DNA of 9,279 nucleotides from Actinomycetota bacterium (lineage in GTDB: Bacteria > Actinomycetota > UBA4738 > HRBIN12): the NCBI GenBank assembly GCA_004366195.1, contig SIRV01000042.1:1-9279 (forward strand). Direction: 5' to 3'. The notes below the pieces were generated by a model. It saw only the letters and a list, made by a program, of their open reading frames with translations, was not told the DNA's origin and made no database searches. A program made the translations under genes and the position numbers. The first letter of the stretch is position 1; every line of letters begins with the position of its first letter. Below, piece by piece: positions 1-6,352 of this stretch.

Positions 1-894
1 GCCGATGACGGGCCCGGCCGCGACGACGGGGAACGCCTCGTCCTCGTGCCCTCGGAGGAACCGGTCGAGGGCCTCGGAGAGGCTGAGGTCCGCCGGCACG
101 GCGGGGGGCGGCGGGTCCATCGCGTCGGCGACGCGCCCCGCGGCCAGACGCCGCTCGACCGCCGCCGCGCGCCCCGAGGTCCGGGCCCCCTGGAGGATGA
201 ACAGCCCGATGATGAGCAGCCACACGGCGCCGAACCGCTCGCCGCGCCCGAGCTCGAGGAGGGCGAGGCCGATCAGGGCCGCCCCGAGCCCCATGCCGAT
301 CCAGGCGGCGACGCGGGTCGCCACCTCCTGCCGACCCGAGAGCCTCCAGATCAGCGACCGGAGCATCCGTCCCCCGTCGAGGGGGAGGCCCGGCAGCACG
401 TTGAACCCGGCCATGAGGAGGTTCACCCAGCCGAGGTAGCCGAGGATCCCCGGCAGCGGCGCCCACGCGCCGCCGAGCCCGGGTGCCGGCACCCAGTGGT
501 CCGTGAGCCGCGTGAGCGCCCAGAACAGGCCGGCGAGCCCCAGGCTCGTCGCCGGCCCGACCGCGGCGATGACGAAGGCCGGCATCGGCCCTCGGGCCTC
601 GGCGCGGGCGCTCGTGAACCCGCCGAACAGCACGAGCGTGATGCCCTGCACCTCGATGCCGTAGGCGCGCGCGGCAACGGCGTGCGCCCCCTCGTGCAGG
701 AACACCGAGCCGAAGAAGAGGGCCGAGCCGAGCACGGCGAAGGCGAGCGCGGTGAGCGAGTCGACCCCCGGGTGGTGTGCGGCGAGCCGCGCCCAGAGGC
801 TGTACGTGACGAGGGCGGCGATCCAGACCCACGAGGGGTCCACGAAGACGGGGACCCCTCGGATCGTCGCGAGCTTCCACGGCCGGCCGAGCAC
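1..894 (-). CDS. Site-2 protease family (M50) zinc metalloprotease with CBS region, C-terminus cut by window edge
   Basis: This is an intramembrane metalloprotease of the S2P/M50 family, which cleaves membrane-embedded substrates such as anti-sigma factors. The 298 residues present show the family layout: an N-terminal PSW segment (residues 20-22), hydrophobic helices, the zinc-binding HEGAH motif (H67, E68, H71) inside a membrane helix, a GGFTS stretch (91-95), and the second zinc-site motif NVLPGLPLDGG (165-175, Asp173). Two more hydrophobic segments follow (about 199-214 and 222-236). From about residue 255 the sequence (VADAM, then LSEALDRFL) looks like the start of a CBS domain, which in this family often senses adenine nucleotides. 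The frame stays open at base 1, so the C-terminus is missing. I chose GTG at 894 because a TACGCT hexamer lies 7 nt upstream; GTG at 897 is the alternative. The gene is divergent from the phosphoesterase. The substrate cannot be read from context. Confidence 0.93.
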   Translation of the reverse strand, partial: MLGRPWKLATIRGVPVFVDPSWVWIAALVTYSLWARLAAHHPGVDSLTALAFAVLGSALFFGSVFLHEGAHAVAARAYGIEVQGITLVLFGGFTSARAEARGPMPAFVIAAVGPATSLGLAGLFWALTRLTDHWVPAPGLGGAWAPLPGILGYLGWVNLLMAGFNVLPGLPLDGGRMLRSLIWRLSGRQEVATRVAAWIGMGLGAALIGLALLELGRGERFGAVWLLIIGLFILQGARTSGRAAAVERRLAAGRVADAMDPPPPAVPADLSLSEALDRFLRGHEDEAFPVVAAGPVIG

Positions 895-901
895 CACCGC
901 G

Positions 902-907
902 AGCGTA
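902..907 (-). promoter_or_regulatory. Candidate -10 element of a leaderless promoter for the M50 protease
   Basis: On the minus strand TACGCT ends 7 nt before GTG at 894, the spacing expected when transcription starts at the start codon. No convincing Shine-Dalgarno or -35 hexamer is visible. The same arrangement recurs at five other starts in the window, which raises the likelihood. If GTG at 897 is used instead, the gap is only 4 nt. Confidence 0.5.
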
Positions 908-951
908 CCGGAGCGAGCCGCGCGGGAGCCGGGGCCGCGCGCCCCCGCGCG

Positions 952-957
952 TAAGGT
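952..957 (+). promoter_or_regulatory. Candidate -10 element of a leaderless promoter for the phosphoesterase
   Basis: TAAGGT ends 6 nt before ATG at 964, consistent with leaderless transcription. GGAGG at 958-962 lies only 1 nt from the ATG, too close to be a standard Shine-Dalgarno. The divergent M50 promoter is about 45 bp away, so the two genes share one short control region. Confidence 0.55.
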
Positions 958-963
958 GGAGGC

Positions 964-2436
964 ATGGATCCGCGGATGGAGCGCGCACGGCGAGCAGCCG
1001 CTCCCGTCCTGCCGGTCCTCGTCGGGCTGGTCGGGGCGTGGCTCGGGGCGGCGCTCCTCGCTCCGGCCGAGGTCCGGACCGGGCCGTTCCGCGTCGAGGT
1101 TCGGCCCGCGCTCGGCCGCGGGGTCACCGATCTCGGGTTGCCACCGTTCGGGCGGGTGGTCGCCGATACCCACGTCGGCCCTCTCGACGTCTCGGCCACG
1201 CTCACCGACGTTGGGGTGCAGCGACTCACGGAGGTCGTCGGGCGCGTGGGGATCCGGGGGCTCGTGGACCGGGTCCAGGCCGACGCGCTGGCCGCGGTCC
1301 CACGCCTCGCCGTCCGTCTGCTCCTCGCCGCCGTGCTGGGAGCGGGGATCCTCGGCGCGCTGGTGTTCCGGCGCCGTCCGCGGGCCGTCGCCGCCGCCTG
1401 CCTGACGGCCCTCCTCGCCGTCGGGGGGCTCGAGGCGCTCGCCTGGCGGACGTACCGTCCGGCGGCCTTCACGGAGCCGCGGTACGTGGGGTCGCTCGGG
1501 ACGGCCTCGCACCTGATCGGGCCGGTCCGGGAGGCCACCGACCGGATCGAGGACTTCCGCGCGGGGCTCCAGGCGCTCATCGCGAGCGCCACGCGCGCGT
1601 ACACCTCGATCCAGGCGCAGCCGCTGCCGGGCGTCGGGTCGATCCGGGTCCTCCACGTCTCGGACCTGCACGCCTCGCCCCTCGGGATGGACTTCGCCCG
1701 GGAGGTGGCCGACGCCTTCGAGGCGGATCTCGTCGTGGACACCGGCGACATCACCTCCTTCGGCACGCCCCTCGAGGACCTCATCGCGACGAGGATCTCG
1801 GCGTTCGGTCGCCCGTACGTCTTCGTCCGCGGGAACCACGACTCCCTGGCCCTCCAGGCGGAGGTGGCGAGGATCCCGAACGCGATCGTGCTCGACGGGA
1901 ACGTGGCGGAGGTCGGCGGTCTGCGTATCTACGGGCTCGGGCACCCCGCCTTCACCCCCTCCGGGACCGAGGAGGGGATCGACCCCGAGGCCTTCGAGGA
2001 GGAGGCCCGGTCCGCCGCGGGCGAGATCCGGCAGGACCTCGCCCGGCTCGACGAGCCCCCCGACGTCGTCGCGGTCCACGACGACCGCATGGCGGAGGAT
2101 CTCGCCGGCGAGGTCCGCCTGGTGATCTCCGGGCACTTCCACCGGACGACCGCCCGGGTGATCCGGGGGACGCTCTTCCTGCGGGTCGGCTCGACGGGCG
2201 GCAACGGCGCCGGGGTGTTCCGGGGCCTCGACGTCCCCTTCTCCGCCGAGGTCCTGTACTTCTCGCGCTCGCCCGAGGTTCGGCTCGTCGCCTACGACGT
2301 GATCGAGCAGGACCCCGAGACCGGGAGCCTCTCCGTCACGCGTCACCTGATCAGCCGGGACTACGGCGAGCTCGTCCTCACGCCTCAGCCGACCGTGAGC
2401 CTGATCCCCACGCTCACCGTCACCCCGTCCCGCTGA
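964..2436 (+). CDS. Membrane-anchored calcineurin-like metallophosphoesterase
   Basis: This 490-residue protein has a C-terminal calcineurin-like phosphoesterase domain (about 226-445). The dinuclear metal motifs appear in order: DLH (D234, H236), DTGD (D259-D262), RGNHD (N291, H292), VHDD (H372) and GHFH (H391, H393). Nothing essential is missing. The N-terminal half is unusual for this fold: a hydrophobic helix at about 13-33, an 85-residue soluble stretch, then two helices at about 119-135 and 142-160 with RRRPR (136-140) between them. By the positive-inside rule the catalytic domain would lie outside the cytoplasm. A short linker (about 180-225) joins membrane part and enzyme, and the C-terminus is Thr/Pro-rich. 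The substrate is unknown; family members hydrolyse phosphomonoesters, phosphodiesters or lipid-linked phosphates. ATG 964 is supported by the -10 element upstream. The downstream photolyase has its own promoter. Confidence 0.9.
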   Translation: MDPRMERARRAAAPVLPVLVGLVGAWLGAALLAPAEVRTGPFRVEVRPALGRGVTDLGLPPFGRVVADTHVGPLDVSATLTDVGVQRLTEVVGRVGIRGLVDRVQADALAAVPRLAVRLLLAAVLGAGILGALVFRRRPRAVAAACLTALLAVGGLEALAWRTYRPAAFTEPRYVGSLGTASHLIGPVREATDRIEDFRAGLQALIASATRAYTSIQAQPLPGVGSIRVLHVSDLHASPLGMDFAREVADAFEADLVVDTGDITSFGTPLEDLIATRISAFGRPYVFVRGNHDSLALQAEVARIPNAIVLDGNVAEVGGLRIYGLGHPAFTPSGTEEGIDPEAFEEEARSAAGEIRQDLARLDEPPDVVAVHDDRMAEDLAGEVRLVISGHFHRTTARVIRGTLFLRVGSTGGNGAGVFRGLDVPFSAEVLYFSRSPEVRLVAYDVIEQDPETGSLSVTRHLISRDYGELVLTPQPTVSLIPTLTVTPSR

Positions 2437-2481
2437 CCCCGGAACGCATGGGTTCGCGCCCAAGGTCTCCCGGTCGCGCGG

Positions 2482-2487
2482 TAGGGT
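2482..2487 (+). promoter_or_regulatory. Candidate -10 element of a leaderless promoter for the photolyase
   Basis: TAGGGT ends 6 nt before GTG at 2494. No Shine-Dalgarno precedes that GTG, so a leaderless mRNA is the simplest reading. The 57-bp gap after the phosphoesterase shows no clear terminator hairpin, so read-through from upstream is also possible. Confidence 0.55.
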
Positions 2488-2493
2488 CGAGCT

Positions 2494-3810
2494 GTGCGTA
2501 CGCTCGTGCTGTTCACGCGGGATCTCCGCGTCCACGACCACCCGGCGCTCGTGGACGCCGTGAGGTCCTCGGATGAGGTGGTGCCGCTGTTCGTGTTGGA
2601 TCCCGCGCTCTTGGCCCGGTCCCCGAACCGGGCTCGGCTCCTCCTCGAGGGGTTGCGCGACCTCGACCGCGCGCTGAGGGGCCGCGGGGGTCGGCTCATC
2701 CTGCGCCGAGGAGACGTGGCGGAGACCGCCCTCCGGGTCGCACGCGAGGCGGGGGTCCGGCGGGTGCTCGTCACGGGCGGGGTTTCTCGCACGGCGGTCA
2801 GCCGCGAGCTCAGGCTGGAACGAGAGCTCCGAGCCCTGGGCATCGAGCTCCGTGTGCTGCCCGGCGCCTACGCCGTCGAGCCCGGTGCCGTGGCCACCTC
2901 GAGCGGCGGGGCGTACCGCGTGTTCACCCCGTACTACCGGGCTTGGCTCGGCGCGCCGCGCCGGTCCGTCCTGCCGCCGCCGCGCGCCGTCCGTGTCCCA
3001 CCGGAGATCCCCTCGGAGCCTCTGCCGGACCCCGCGCAGGTGCGGATCGATGCAGAGGACCTGCTCCGGGGCGGCGAGGAAGCGGCGAGACAGAGGCTCG
3101 ACCGGTTCCTACGGCGCGGGCTCTCCCGGTATGGGGAGCGGCGCGATGCGCTGGAGGAGGGCGGCAGCTCGCGGCTCAGTGCGGACCTGCGTTTCGGCTT
3201 CCTCTCGGCTACCGAGGTCGCGGTCCGAGCGGCGACCCTCCCCGGGGCTGAGGCCTTCCTCCGTCAGCTCGCGTGGCGCGACTTCTACGCGCAGCTGCTC
3301 CGCCACGACCCACGGCTCGCGTGGCGGGACCTACGCCCGGGGCCCGCGCGTCCCGCCCCGCAGCTCGACCCCGAGGTGGCCCTGGAGGCGTGGCTGCGGG
3401 GGAGGACGGGGATCCCGCTGGTGGACGCCGCGATGCGTCAACTGTGGCGCGAGGGCTGGATGCACAACCGCGCGAGGATGGTCGTCGCCTCGTTCCTTGC
3501 GCGCCGGCTGGCGATCCCGTGGCAAGAGGGCGCCAGGCTCTTCGCGCGCCTCCTGGCCGACGGCGATCCCGCCAGCAACGCCGGCAACTGGCAGTGGGCG
3601 GCCGGCACCGGCACCGACCCGCGCCCGGGCCGGACGTTCAACCCCGTGCGACAGGCGCGCCGGTTCGATCCCGACGGCACCTACGTGCGGCGGTACGTGG
3701 ACGAGCTCGCCGACGTCCCCCCGCCGCTGATCTTCGCCCCGTGGCGCGAGCCCGCGCTGCTAGCATCACGTCGGTACCCGGCGCCGATCGTGCCGGTGGC
3801 GGGAGCTTGA
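2494..3810 (+). CDS. phr: Deoxyribodipyrimidine photolyase (cryptochrome/photolyase family)
   Basis: This enzyme repairs UV-induced cyclobutane pyrimidine dimers using blue light and FAD. The 438-residue length is typical of class I bacterial photolyases. The N-terminal Rossmann-like antenna domain (about 2-130) opens with LVLFTRDLRVHDHPAL, the usual family start. The helical FAD domain follows: RLSADLRFGFLS (227-238), the QLAWRDFY helix (258-265), GIPLVDAAMRQL (306-317), the WMHNRARM motif (322-329) and DPASNAGNWQWAAGTGTDP (358-376). These carry the FAD-binding and substrate-pocket residues, including N362 and W366/W368 at the positions of the E. coli flavin-contact Asn and tryptophans. It ends with FNPVRQARRFDPDG (382-395). 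No residue of the core looks lost. The GTG start is fixed by the N-terminal match and the -10 element 6 nt upstream. A (6-4) or cryptochrome role is less likely but not excluded. Confidence 0.95.
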   Translation: MRTLVLFTRDLRVHDHPALVDAVRSSDEVVPLFVLDPALLARSPNRARLLLEGLRDLDRALRGRGGRLILRRGDVAETALRVAREAGVRRVLVTGGVSRTAVSRELRLERELRALGIELRVLPGAYAVEPGAVATSSGGAYRVFTPYYRAWLGAPRRSVLPPPRAVRVPPEIPSEPLPDPAQVRIDAEDLLRGGEEAARQRLDRFLRRGLSRYGERRDALEEGGSSRLSADLRFGFLSATEVAVRAATLPGAEAFLRQLAWRDFYAQLLRHDPRLAWRDLRPGPARPAPQLDPEVALEAWLRGRTGIPLVDAAMRQLWREGWMHNRARMVVASFLARRLAIPWQEGARLFARLLADGDPASNAGNWQWAAGTGTDPRPGRTFNPVRQARRFDPDGTYVRRYVDELADVPPPLIFAPWREPALLASRRYPAPIVPVAGA

Positions 3811-3812
3811 GC

Positions 3813-3869
3813 GTCCGGCCCAGGCTACCCTCCCTTCCACGCGGGCTCGCCCGCGGGCCTGGGCCGGAC
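3813..3869. terminator. Long nested inverted repeat, likely bidirectional terminator
   Basis: A perfect 13-bp inverted repeat (GTCCGGCCCAGGC at 3813-3825 and its complement at 3857-3869) encloses a second hairpin (GCGGG 3841-3845, loop CTCG, CCCGC 3850-3854). It fills almost the whole 60-bp gap between two convergent genes, ending 1 bp before the DUF72 stop codon. There is no T-tract on either side, as is common in GC-rich actinobacteria. Termination in both directions is inferred from position and structure. Confidence 0.75.
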
Positions 3870-3870
3870 C

Positions 3871-4770
3871 TCACGCCTCCAGCAGGTCGCGGAGCAGACG
3901 GGCGCTCCGCACGGCGTAGTCCCGGTAGCAGTTGTTCATGAGCACGTGGACCTCACGGGCTTCCTCGGCGAGCCCCCGGATCTTCGGCACCCACTCCTCC
4001 AGCTCCTCGCGCCGGTAGTCGTAGCGGAAGCGCTCGGAAGCGCTCGCCGACCTCGACGTCCACGCCTCGCGGTTCCGCCCGTGGAATCGGACCATCGCGA
4101 GGTCCTCGGCGGTGGCAGCGGCGATCGGCGGCAGGCTCGAGTCGAAGCCCTGGGGCATGTCGACGCAGACGAAGGGGAGCCGGTGCTCGCCCAGGAACGA
4201 GAGCGTCTCCTCGGCGTTCGGTCCCTCGAGCCAGCTCCGGTGGCGGAACTCGACCGCGATCCGGAAGTCCCGGAGGCGCTCGGCGCACTCGAGGATGTAC
4301 TCCTTGCTCCGGCGCCCGATCACGAACCACTGGGGGAACTGGAACAGCACGGCCCCGAGCTTGCCGGCCGAGTGCAGCGGCATGAGCGCGTCGTGGAAGC
4401 GCCGCCACACCTCATCGACGATCTCCCGGGGGAGCTGGTCCCGGTACACGTTCCGCTTCCCGCGCAGCTCGGCGGGGAGCGCCTCGCGGAGGTCGGCCGG
4501 GAGGGAGTCGGGCCTCGTCGGGTGGCCGGTGAGGAGCGAGTACGCCTTCACGTTGAAGGTGAAGTCGCTCGGGGTGCGCTCCACCCACAGGACGGCGTTC
4601 CGCTCGGAGGGCGGCGCGTAGTAGGTCGAGTCCACCTCGACGATGGGGAAGTGCTCCGCGTAGTAGCGCAGGCGCGCCTCGGCAGTACGCACCTCGGGCG
4701 GGTAGAACCCGCCCTCCTTGACGAGGGTGGGGTCGGTCCAGCTGGAGGTCCCGACGAGGATGCGCCCCAC
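3871..4770 (-). CDS. DUF72 (YecE-like) TIM-barrel family protein
   Basis: This 299-residue protein matches the DUF72/YecE family in length and motifs: GTSSW (7-11) with YPP at 23-25, EVDSTYY (45-51), the DFTFNVKAY strand (69-77), LFQFP (142-146), EFRH before SW (174-179), VRFHGRN (227-233) and NNCYRDYA (279-286). The pocket is conserved and acid/aromatic-rich, suggesting an enzyme, but no reaction is established for the family as far as I know. GTG 4770 gives the usual short lead into GTSSW and has TAGGCT 7 nt upstream. The frame is open far upstream (to about 5916), but that extension is antisense-frame sequence over terC and is not coding. It converges on the photolyase; whether it shares a DNA-damage role is not shown. 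Confidence 0.92.
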   Translation of the reverse strand: MGRILVGTSSWTDPTLVKEGGFYPPEVRTAEARLRYYAEHFPIVEVDSTYYAPPSERNAVLWVERTPSDFTFNVKAYSLLTGHPTRPDSLPADLREALPAELRGKRNVYRDQLPREIVDEVWRRFHDALMPLHSAGKLGAVLFQFPQWFVIGRRSKEYILECAERLRDFRIAVEFRHRSWLEGPNAEETLSFLGEHRLPFVCVDMPQGFDSSLPPIAAATAEDLAMVRFHGRNREAWTSRSASASERFRYDYRREELEEWVPKIRGLAEEAREVHVLMNNCYRDYAVRSARLLRDLLEA

Positions 4771-4777
4771 GCTGCTC

Positions 4778-4783
4778 AGCCTA
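4778..4783 (-). promoter_or_regulatory. Candidate -10 element of a leaderless promoter for the DUF72 gene
   Basis: On the minus strand TAGGCT ends 7 nt before GTG at 4770, with no Shine-Dalgarno in between. It lies in the 41-bp gap after terC, so the DUF72 gene may be expressed both alone and by read-through from terC. Confidence 0.5.
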
Positions 4784-4811
4784 CGCCGGGGGGGCGGCGA
4801 TCGGGATGCCC

Positions 4812-5771
4812 CTACGGCACGCGGTCGGCCTCCGGCGCGGGGGCTCCGGCGATCGGCCCGCCGTTCGCGGTGGCCCGCAGCGAGATCCAGATCGAGACGC
4901 CGATCGTGAGCGCGATGAACAGGAGCGAGGCCCAGATGGGCACCTTGTAGAGGTCCGCGACGAGCATCTTCACCCCGACGAAGACGAGGACCACCGACAG
5001 CCCCACCTTCAGGTAGATGAACCGTCGAATCATGCCGGCGAGCATGAAGTACAGGGCCCGGAGGCCGAGGATCGCGAACGCGTTGGAGGTGAACACGAGG
5101 AACGGGTCCCGGGTCACCGCGAAGATGGCCGGGATGGAGTCCACCGCGAACAGGATGTCGGTGGTCTCGACCATGACGAGGACCGCGAACAGGGGCGTCG
5201 CGACGAGGCGGCCCGCCTCGCGCACCACGAAGCGCTGCCCGTGGTACCGGGTCGTGCTCGGCACCACCCTCCGGAACAGGCGCAGCACCGGGTTCCGCTC
5301 GGGATGGACCTCGACGTCGCGGTGGGTCGCCAGACGGATGCCCGTCGCCACGAGGAAGGCGCCGAACACGTACATCGTCCAATGGAAGGCCTCGAGGAGC
5401 GCGGCCCCGCCGGCGATGAAGATGGCTCGGAACACGAGCGCCCCCACGATCCCCCAGAACAGGACCCGGTGCTGGTACTTGGGCGGGACCGCGAAGTACG
5501 TGAACAGCACGGCGAACACGAAGATGTTGTCGACGGCCAGGCTCTTCTCGAGCAGGTAGCCGGTCAGGTACTCGCCGCCCGCCTGCGAGCCCCGCCAGGC
5601 GAAGATCACGCCTCCGAAGGCGAGGCCGAGGACGATCCAGAAGATGCTGAACTTCGTCGCCTCGCGGAAGGAGACCTCGTGCGCCTCGCGGTGGAAGACG
5701 AACAGGTCCAGCGCGAGCAGGGCCAGGATCAGCCCCACGAAGGCCACCCACATCCACGGTTCGGCGCTCAA
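4812..5771 (-). CDS. TerC-family integral membrane protein, probable manganese exporter
   Basis: This 319-residue polytopic membrane protein carries the TerC signatures: EKSLAVDNIFVFAVLF (75-90, with acidic E75 and D81 in the membrane) and VETTDILFAVDSIPAIFAVT (201-220, with E202, D205, D211). About eight hydrophobic segments can be counted (near 8-25, 40-58, 78-95, 103-122, 130-145, 190-209, 226-245, 256-273, 279-297; some may be re-entrant). Homologues such as E. coli Alx and Bacillus TerC proteins affect manganese export, and the manganese-type riboswitch in this gene's leader supports that role here. A stop codon lies two codons upstream of TTG 5771, so translation starts at TTG 5771 (Shine-Dalgarno GGGGGTGA at 5782-5775) or at ATG 5753. 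I prefer TTG because of the Shine-Dalgarno spacing. The C-terminus is a short Ala/Pro-rich tail. Confidence 0.93.
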   Translation of the reverse strand: MSAEPWMWVAFVGLILALLALDLFVFHREAHEVSFREATKFSIFWIVLGLAFGGVIFAWRGSQAGGEYLTGYLLEKSLAVDNIFVFAVLFTYFAVPPKYQHRVLFWGIVGALVFRAIFIAGGAALLEAFHWTMYVFGAFLVATGIRLATHRDVEVHPERNPVLRLFRRVVPSTTRYHGQRFVVREAGRLVATPLFAVLVMVETTDILFAVDSIPAIFAVTRDPFLVFTSNAFAILGLRALYFMLAGMIRRFIYLKVGLSVVLVFVGVKMLVADLYKVPIWASLLFIALTIGVSIWISLRATANGGPIAGAPAPEADRVP

Positions 5772-5776
5772 CCCTC

Positions 5777-5821
5777 ACCCCCGACGTCCGGCCGGCTCGT
5801 GCCGGCGTTCCGATCGGAGGT
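5777..5821 (-). promoter_or_regulatory. Translational expression platform of the terC riboswitch (Shine-Dalgarno and anti-Shine-Dalgarno)
   Basis: On the minus strand ACCUCCGA (5821-5814), which contains the 3' half of aptamer stem P1, can pair over all 8 positions (one G-U wobble) with UCGGGGGU (5784-5777), the core of the terC Shine-Dalgarno. The loop between them holds a self-complementary hairpin, GCCGGC-ACGA-GCCGGC (5806-5791), which would bring the two strands together. P1 and this pairing are mutually exclusive. The simplest model is that metal closes P1 and frees the ribosome site. No U-tract is present, so control of translation fits better than termination. Confidence 0.6.
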
Positions 5822-5898
5822 CTCCCCGCCCTTCGAGGGCCGGCGCCGCCGGGCTCGCGCCGTGGTGACGGCGACGCCGTGATGGGTACTCCCCTCCG
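5815..5898 (-). promoter_or_regulatory. yybP-ykoY (manganese) riboswitch aptamer in the terC leader
   Basis: On the minus strand the 84-nt element is closed by a perfect 6-bp stem, CGGAGG (5898-5893) with CCUCCG (5820-5815). Inside it lie GGAGUA (5892-5887) on the 5' side and GAGA on the 3' side, followed by the ACCUCCG strand. These match the conserved loop segments of the yybP-ykoY family as I recall them. A CCC/GGG pair flanks those loops, and inner hairpins such as ACGGC-GUC-GCCGU and GCCCU-CGA-AGGGC fill the variable arms. The family binds Mn2+ and commonly precedes terC/alx-type genes, exactly the position here (43 nt before TTG). A covariance-model score was not available, so the call rests on motifs, pairing and context. 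Confidence 0.85.
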
Positions 5899-5907
5899 TG
5901 CTGCCCC

Positions 5908-5936
5908 AGTCTCCACGAACGGCGGGCCGTCGGCAA
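5908..5936 (-). promoter_or_regulatory. Candidate promoter of the terC riboswitch transcript
   Basis: On the minus strand TTGCCG (5936-5931) and GAGACT (5913-5908) are separated by 17 nt. A start about 7 nt further on would fall near 5901, just before the first base of aptamer stem P1 (5898). The -10 is a weak match, so the placement at the aptamer edge is the main support. Confidence 0.4.
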
Positions 5937-5952
5937 CCGCCCGTCCGGTGCG

Positions 5953-6327
5953 TCAGTCGTCGTCCGGCTCGTCCTCGTGGCCCGAGTCGTCGTGGTCGTC
6001 CGAACGATCGTCGGATCCAGCGCCGCCGGGACCGGAGTGGTCGCCCTCGACGCTCGGCGTGGGGCTCGGCCGGTCGTCGGAGCTCGAGACCGTGGGGCTC
6101 GGCGTCGCCTTCCCGTCGCGCTCGTCGTCCCCGCGGTCCTCGCGGGGCTTCCGGTCCTCCGGGCTCGGCGAGACCGTGGGGCTCGGCTCCCGCGGCAGGG
6201 TGATCGCGGGGGGCGTCGGGGGTTCGCCGACGTGCGGTCCCGCCACGGCGAGCGCCCCGAGCGTCAGCCCGAGGGCGAGCGCGACGCCGGCGATGCCGAG
6301 TCCGAGACCCGCGAGGTACCGCTTCAC
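5953..6327 (-). CDS. Small exported or membrane-anchored Ser/Pro/Asp-rich protein, function unknown
   Basis: I do not recognise a family. The 124-residue product starts MKRY and has one long hydrophobic segment (about 5-29), which could be a signal peptide or a single anchor. The rest is low-complexity and probably disordered: a Pro/Thr/Ser stretch with two PSPTVS repeats and a PSPTPS variant, a charged stretch rich in Asp, Glu, Arg and Lys, then a strongly acidic tail mixing Asp, Glu and His that ends in DDD. Such tails can bind divalent cations loosely, which is speculation here. It follows the histidine kinase by 25 nt, where TACCCT sits 7 nt before its GTG. It precedes the manganese-type riboswitch and terC on the same strand. 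The lack of an antisense or alternative frame with recognisable domains, the signal-like N-terminus and the promoter support a real gene. Confidence 0.75.
   Translation of the reverse strand: MKRYLAGLGLGIAGVALALGLTLGALAVAGPHVGEPPTPPAITLPREPSPTVSPSPEDRKPREDRGDDERDGKATPSPTVSSSDDRPSPTPSVEGDHSGPGGAGSDDRSDDHDDSGHEDEPDDD
6086..6187. repeat. 18-bp direct repeat inside the acidic-protein gene
   Basis: GAGACCGTGGGGCTCGGC occurs at 6086-6103 and again at 6170-6187, 84 bp apart start to start (28 codons). Both copies encode the PSPTVS motif of the protein in the same frame, with a diverged copy near 6050-6070 encoding PSPTPS. This looks like internal duplication within a disordered region, not a regulatory site. 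Confidence 0.8.
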
Positions 6328-6334
6328 GCTTCTG

Positions 6335-6340
6335 AGGGTA
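6335..6340 (-). promoter_or_regulatory. Candidate -10 element of a leaderless promoter for the acidic protein
   Basis: On the minus strand TACCCT ends 7 nt before GTG at 6327 and lies wholly in the 25-nt gap after the kinase stop. No Shine-Dalgarno precedes the GTG, so translation from a leaderless transcript is plausible in addition to read-through from the kinase operon. Confidence 0.5.
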
Positions 6341-6352
6341 CGCCCCCTCGTG

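Noticed and set aside
46..954. Long open plus-strand frame opposite the M50 gene
   Set aside because: It is a high-GC antisense shadow: low-complexity Arg/Glu/Pro/Gly composition, no domain, and it lies over the clearly coding M50 frame with its zinc motifs.
3813..3869. Inverted repeat as a mobile-element end or CRISPR-like unit
   Set aside because: Only one copy is present, there is no transposase or spacer pattern, and the position between convergent stop codons fits a terminator.
4806..5882. Long plus-strand frame opposite terC rich in Glu, Asp, His and Arg
   Set aside because: The composition mirrors membrane-protein codons read in antisense, there is no recognisable domain, and the minus-strand TerC signatures are unambiguous.
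4771..5916. Upstream extension of the DUF72 frame to a 681-residue product
   Set aside because: The extra residues are Arg/Gly/Pro-rich out-of-frame translation of terC and its leader; GTG 4770 with a -10 element gives the normal family length.
5921..5941. Imperfect hairpin (GGCGG with CCGCC, inner GCC/GGC) after the acidic-protein stop
   Set aside because: It could be a terminator, but the stem is short, lacks a T-tract and overlaps the putative -35 of the terC promoter; such hairpins are common by chance at this GC.
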